From an uncultured Eggerthellaceae bacterium (GTDB lineage Bacteria > Actinomycetota > Coriobacteriia > Coriobacteriales > Eggerthellaceae), in assembly GCA_910589135.1 (NCBI GenBank), contig CAJUSL010000065.1, positions 2,180-8,938 on the forward strand: 6,759 nucleotides of DNA. The letters are read 5' to 3'. The notes beneath the pieces are model-generated. The model was not told the DNA's origin. It did no database searches and worked only from the letters and a program-made list of their open reading frames with translations. Shown here in pieces: positions 5,794 through 6,759 of this stretch. Each line of letters opens with the position of its first letter. Within the stretch, counting starts at the first letter, position 1. The translations under genes were made by a program, and so were the position numbers.

Positions 5794-6759
5794 CTAGGCG
5801 TTTCCGCCGGACTTGCCGATGATCTCGGTCGCTACGTTCTTGGGGACGGGCTCGTAGGAGTCGAACTGCATGGTGTACACGGCGCGTCCCTGGGTGCCGG
5901 AGCGCAGGTCGGTGGCGTAGCCGAACATGTTGTTCAGCGGCACCTTGCCGCTGATGACGACGGCGTTGCCGAGCTGCTCCTGGCCCTGGATGATGCCGCG
6001 GCGCGACGGGATGTCGCCCATGACGAAGCCCGTGTACTCCTCGGGGGTCTCCACCTCGACGGACATGACCGGCTCGAGGATAACCGGGTCGGACTTCTTG
6101 AGCGCGTCCTTGATGGCCATGGAGCCCGCCACCTTGAAGGCGGCCTCGGAGGAGTCGACCTCGTGGAAGGAGCCGTCGATGAGCTCGACCTTGATGTCCT
6201 CGACGGGGTAGCCCGCCAGCACGCCGGAGTTCAGCGCCTCCTTGATGCCCTTGTCGACAGCCGGGATGAACTCCTTGGGGATGACGCCGCCCACGATCTT
6301 GTTCTCGAACTCGTAGCCGGTGATGATCTCCAGGTGGAGCTCGCCCATGCCGGCGATGATCGTCTGGCCGGTCTCATGGTTGGTGGACACGCGGAACGTC
6401 GGGTCCTCCTCAGCGAGCTTCTGCAGGGCGATGCCCATCTTGTCCTGCTCGGCCTTGGTCTTGGGCTCGACCGCGATGTCGATGACCGGGTCGGCGAATT
6501 CCATCGACTCCAGGATGATGGGTGCATCCTCAGCGCAGAGCGTGTCGCCCGTGGAGGTGTCCTTGAGGCCCACGACGGCGACGATGTCGCCTGCGGAGCA
6601 CTTGTCCACATCGAGCTGCTGATTCGCATGCATCTGGAGCATGCGGCCGATGCGCTCCTTCTTGTCCTTGACGGCGTTCAGCACGTAGCTGCCCTTGTCG
6701 AGGCTTCCGGAGTAGCAGCGAAGATACGTGAGCTTGCCCACGTACGGGTCGGTCATGAT
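5794..6759 (-). CDS. fusA: Elongation factor G, C-terminal part, with internal in-frame gap
   Basis: EF-G is the GTPase that drives translocation and, with RRF, ribosome recycling. The window holds the last 321 residues; the 5' part (G domain, start of domain II) is beyond 6759. Counting from 6759, domain II begins TDPYVGKLTY and runs to VGLKDTSTGDTLC. Domain III holds EDPTFRV and GMGELHLEII (ending at residue 146). Domain IV includes GGVIPKEFIPAVDKG and the tip loop FHEVDSSE (His199, equivalent to E. coli His583). Domain V starts near ILEPVMSVEVETPEE (about 229) and includes the conserved FGYATDLRS, ending GKSGGNA. At 6322/6321 the sequence passes from GELHLEII straight to TGYEFENK. EF-Gs normally have about 60 residues here, including VDR..REF.VEANVG and the domain IV loop GGRGQYGHV, which occur nowhere in the window. 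The frame is kept. Flanking regions are well conserved, so this is a recent deletion, an assembly error or an unusual copy. The stop is TAG (5796-5794), with a second in-frame TAG four codons on. Confidence 0.93.
   Translation of the reverse strand: MMTDPYVGKLTYLRCYSGSLDKGSYVLNAVKDKKERIGRMLQMHANQQLDVDKCSAGDIVAVVGLKDTSTGDTLCAEDAPIILESMEFADPVIDIAVEPKTKAEQDKMGIALQKLAEEDPTFRVSTNHETGQTIIAGMGELHLEIITGYEFENKIVGGVIPKEFIPAVDKGIKEALNSGVLAGYPVEDIKVELIDGSFHEVDSSEAAFKVAGSMAIKDALKKSDPVILEPVMSVEVETPEEYTGFVMGDIPSRRGIIQGQEQLGNAVVISGKVPLNNMFGYATDLRSGTQGRAVYTMQFDSYEPVPKNVATEIIGKSGGNA

Noticed and set aside
5794..6756. Treating the ATG at 6756 as the real start of a short 320-residue EF-G-like gene
   Set aside because: The codon before it (ATC, Ile) is in frame, and the sequence begins inside domain II at a segment (I-x-TDP-x-VG) that is internal in EF-G. 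The gene simply continues past the window edge.
1..6759. CRISPR array, insertion sequence, tRNA, rRNA or riboswitch
   Set aside because: No direct repeat arrays, transposase motifs, terminal inverted repeats, or tRNA/rRNA signatures were seen. Almost all bases are accounted for by coding regions, and the largest gap is 65 nt.

Overview
The window looks like a high-GC bacterial chromosome fragment. Every gene I can support lies on the minus strand, so transcription runs from position 6759 down to 1. The protein sequences look actinobacterial. The pairing of a large FtsX-type permease with its ATPase resembles pairs known from gut Coriobacteriia (Eggerthella/Gordonibacter-like) and some Firmicutes. 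That taxonomic guess comes from memory of family sequences, not from a search.

Region 1 (6759 to 3879) is a translation gene cluster: the 3' part of fusA (EF-G), then rpsJ (S10), rplC (L3), rplD (L4) and rplW (L23). Spacing is tight: 35, 11 and 13 nt, then a 1-nt TAATG overlap. It looks like one polycistronic unit joining the end of the str operon to the start of the S10 operon. No tuf gene separates fusA from rpsJ, and there is no room for a long S10 leader. The four ribosomal proteins are full length and well conserved. The fusA part is not normal: it lacks about 60 residues spanning the end of domain III and the start of domain IV, with the reading frame kept across the junction.

Region 2 (3878 to 3814) is a 65-nt intergenic stretch. 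It holds a strong hairpin (10-bp stem, C(UUCG)G loop on the transcribed strand) that looks like a terminator after rplW. Between the hairpin and the next gene is a TATCAT box placed so that transcription could begin at the A of the next start codon.

Region 3 (3813 to 1) is a two-gene ABC transporter. It has a 1,090-residue permease with two FtsX-type modules and a long extracytoplasmic coiled coil, followed 12 nt later by its ATPase, which is cut by the window edge. These genes sit where rplB is usually found. They use the rare ATA isoleucine codon often, while the translation genes upstream do not use it at all in this window.

The most notable points are the in-frame gap in fusA, the interruption of the S10 operon after rplW by a terminator and an ABC transporter, and the possible leaderless start of the permease. 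No RNA genes, CRISPR arrays, insertion sequences or attachment sites were recognised. No gene-free stretch exceeds 65 nt.
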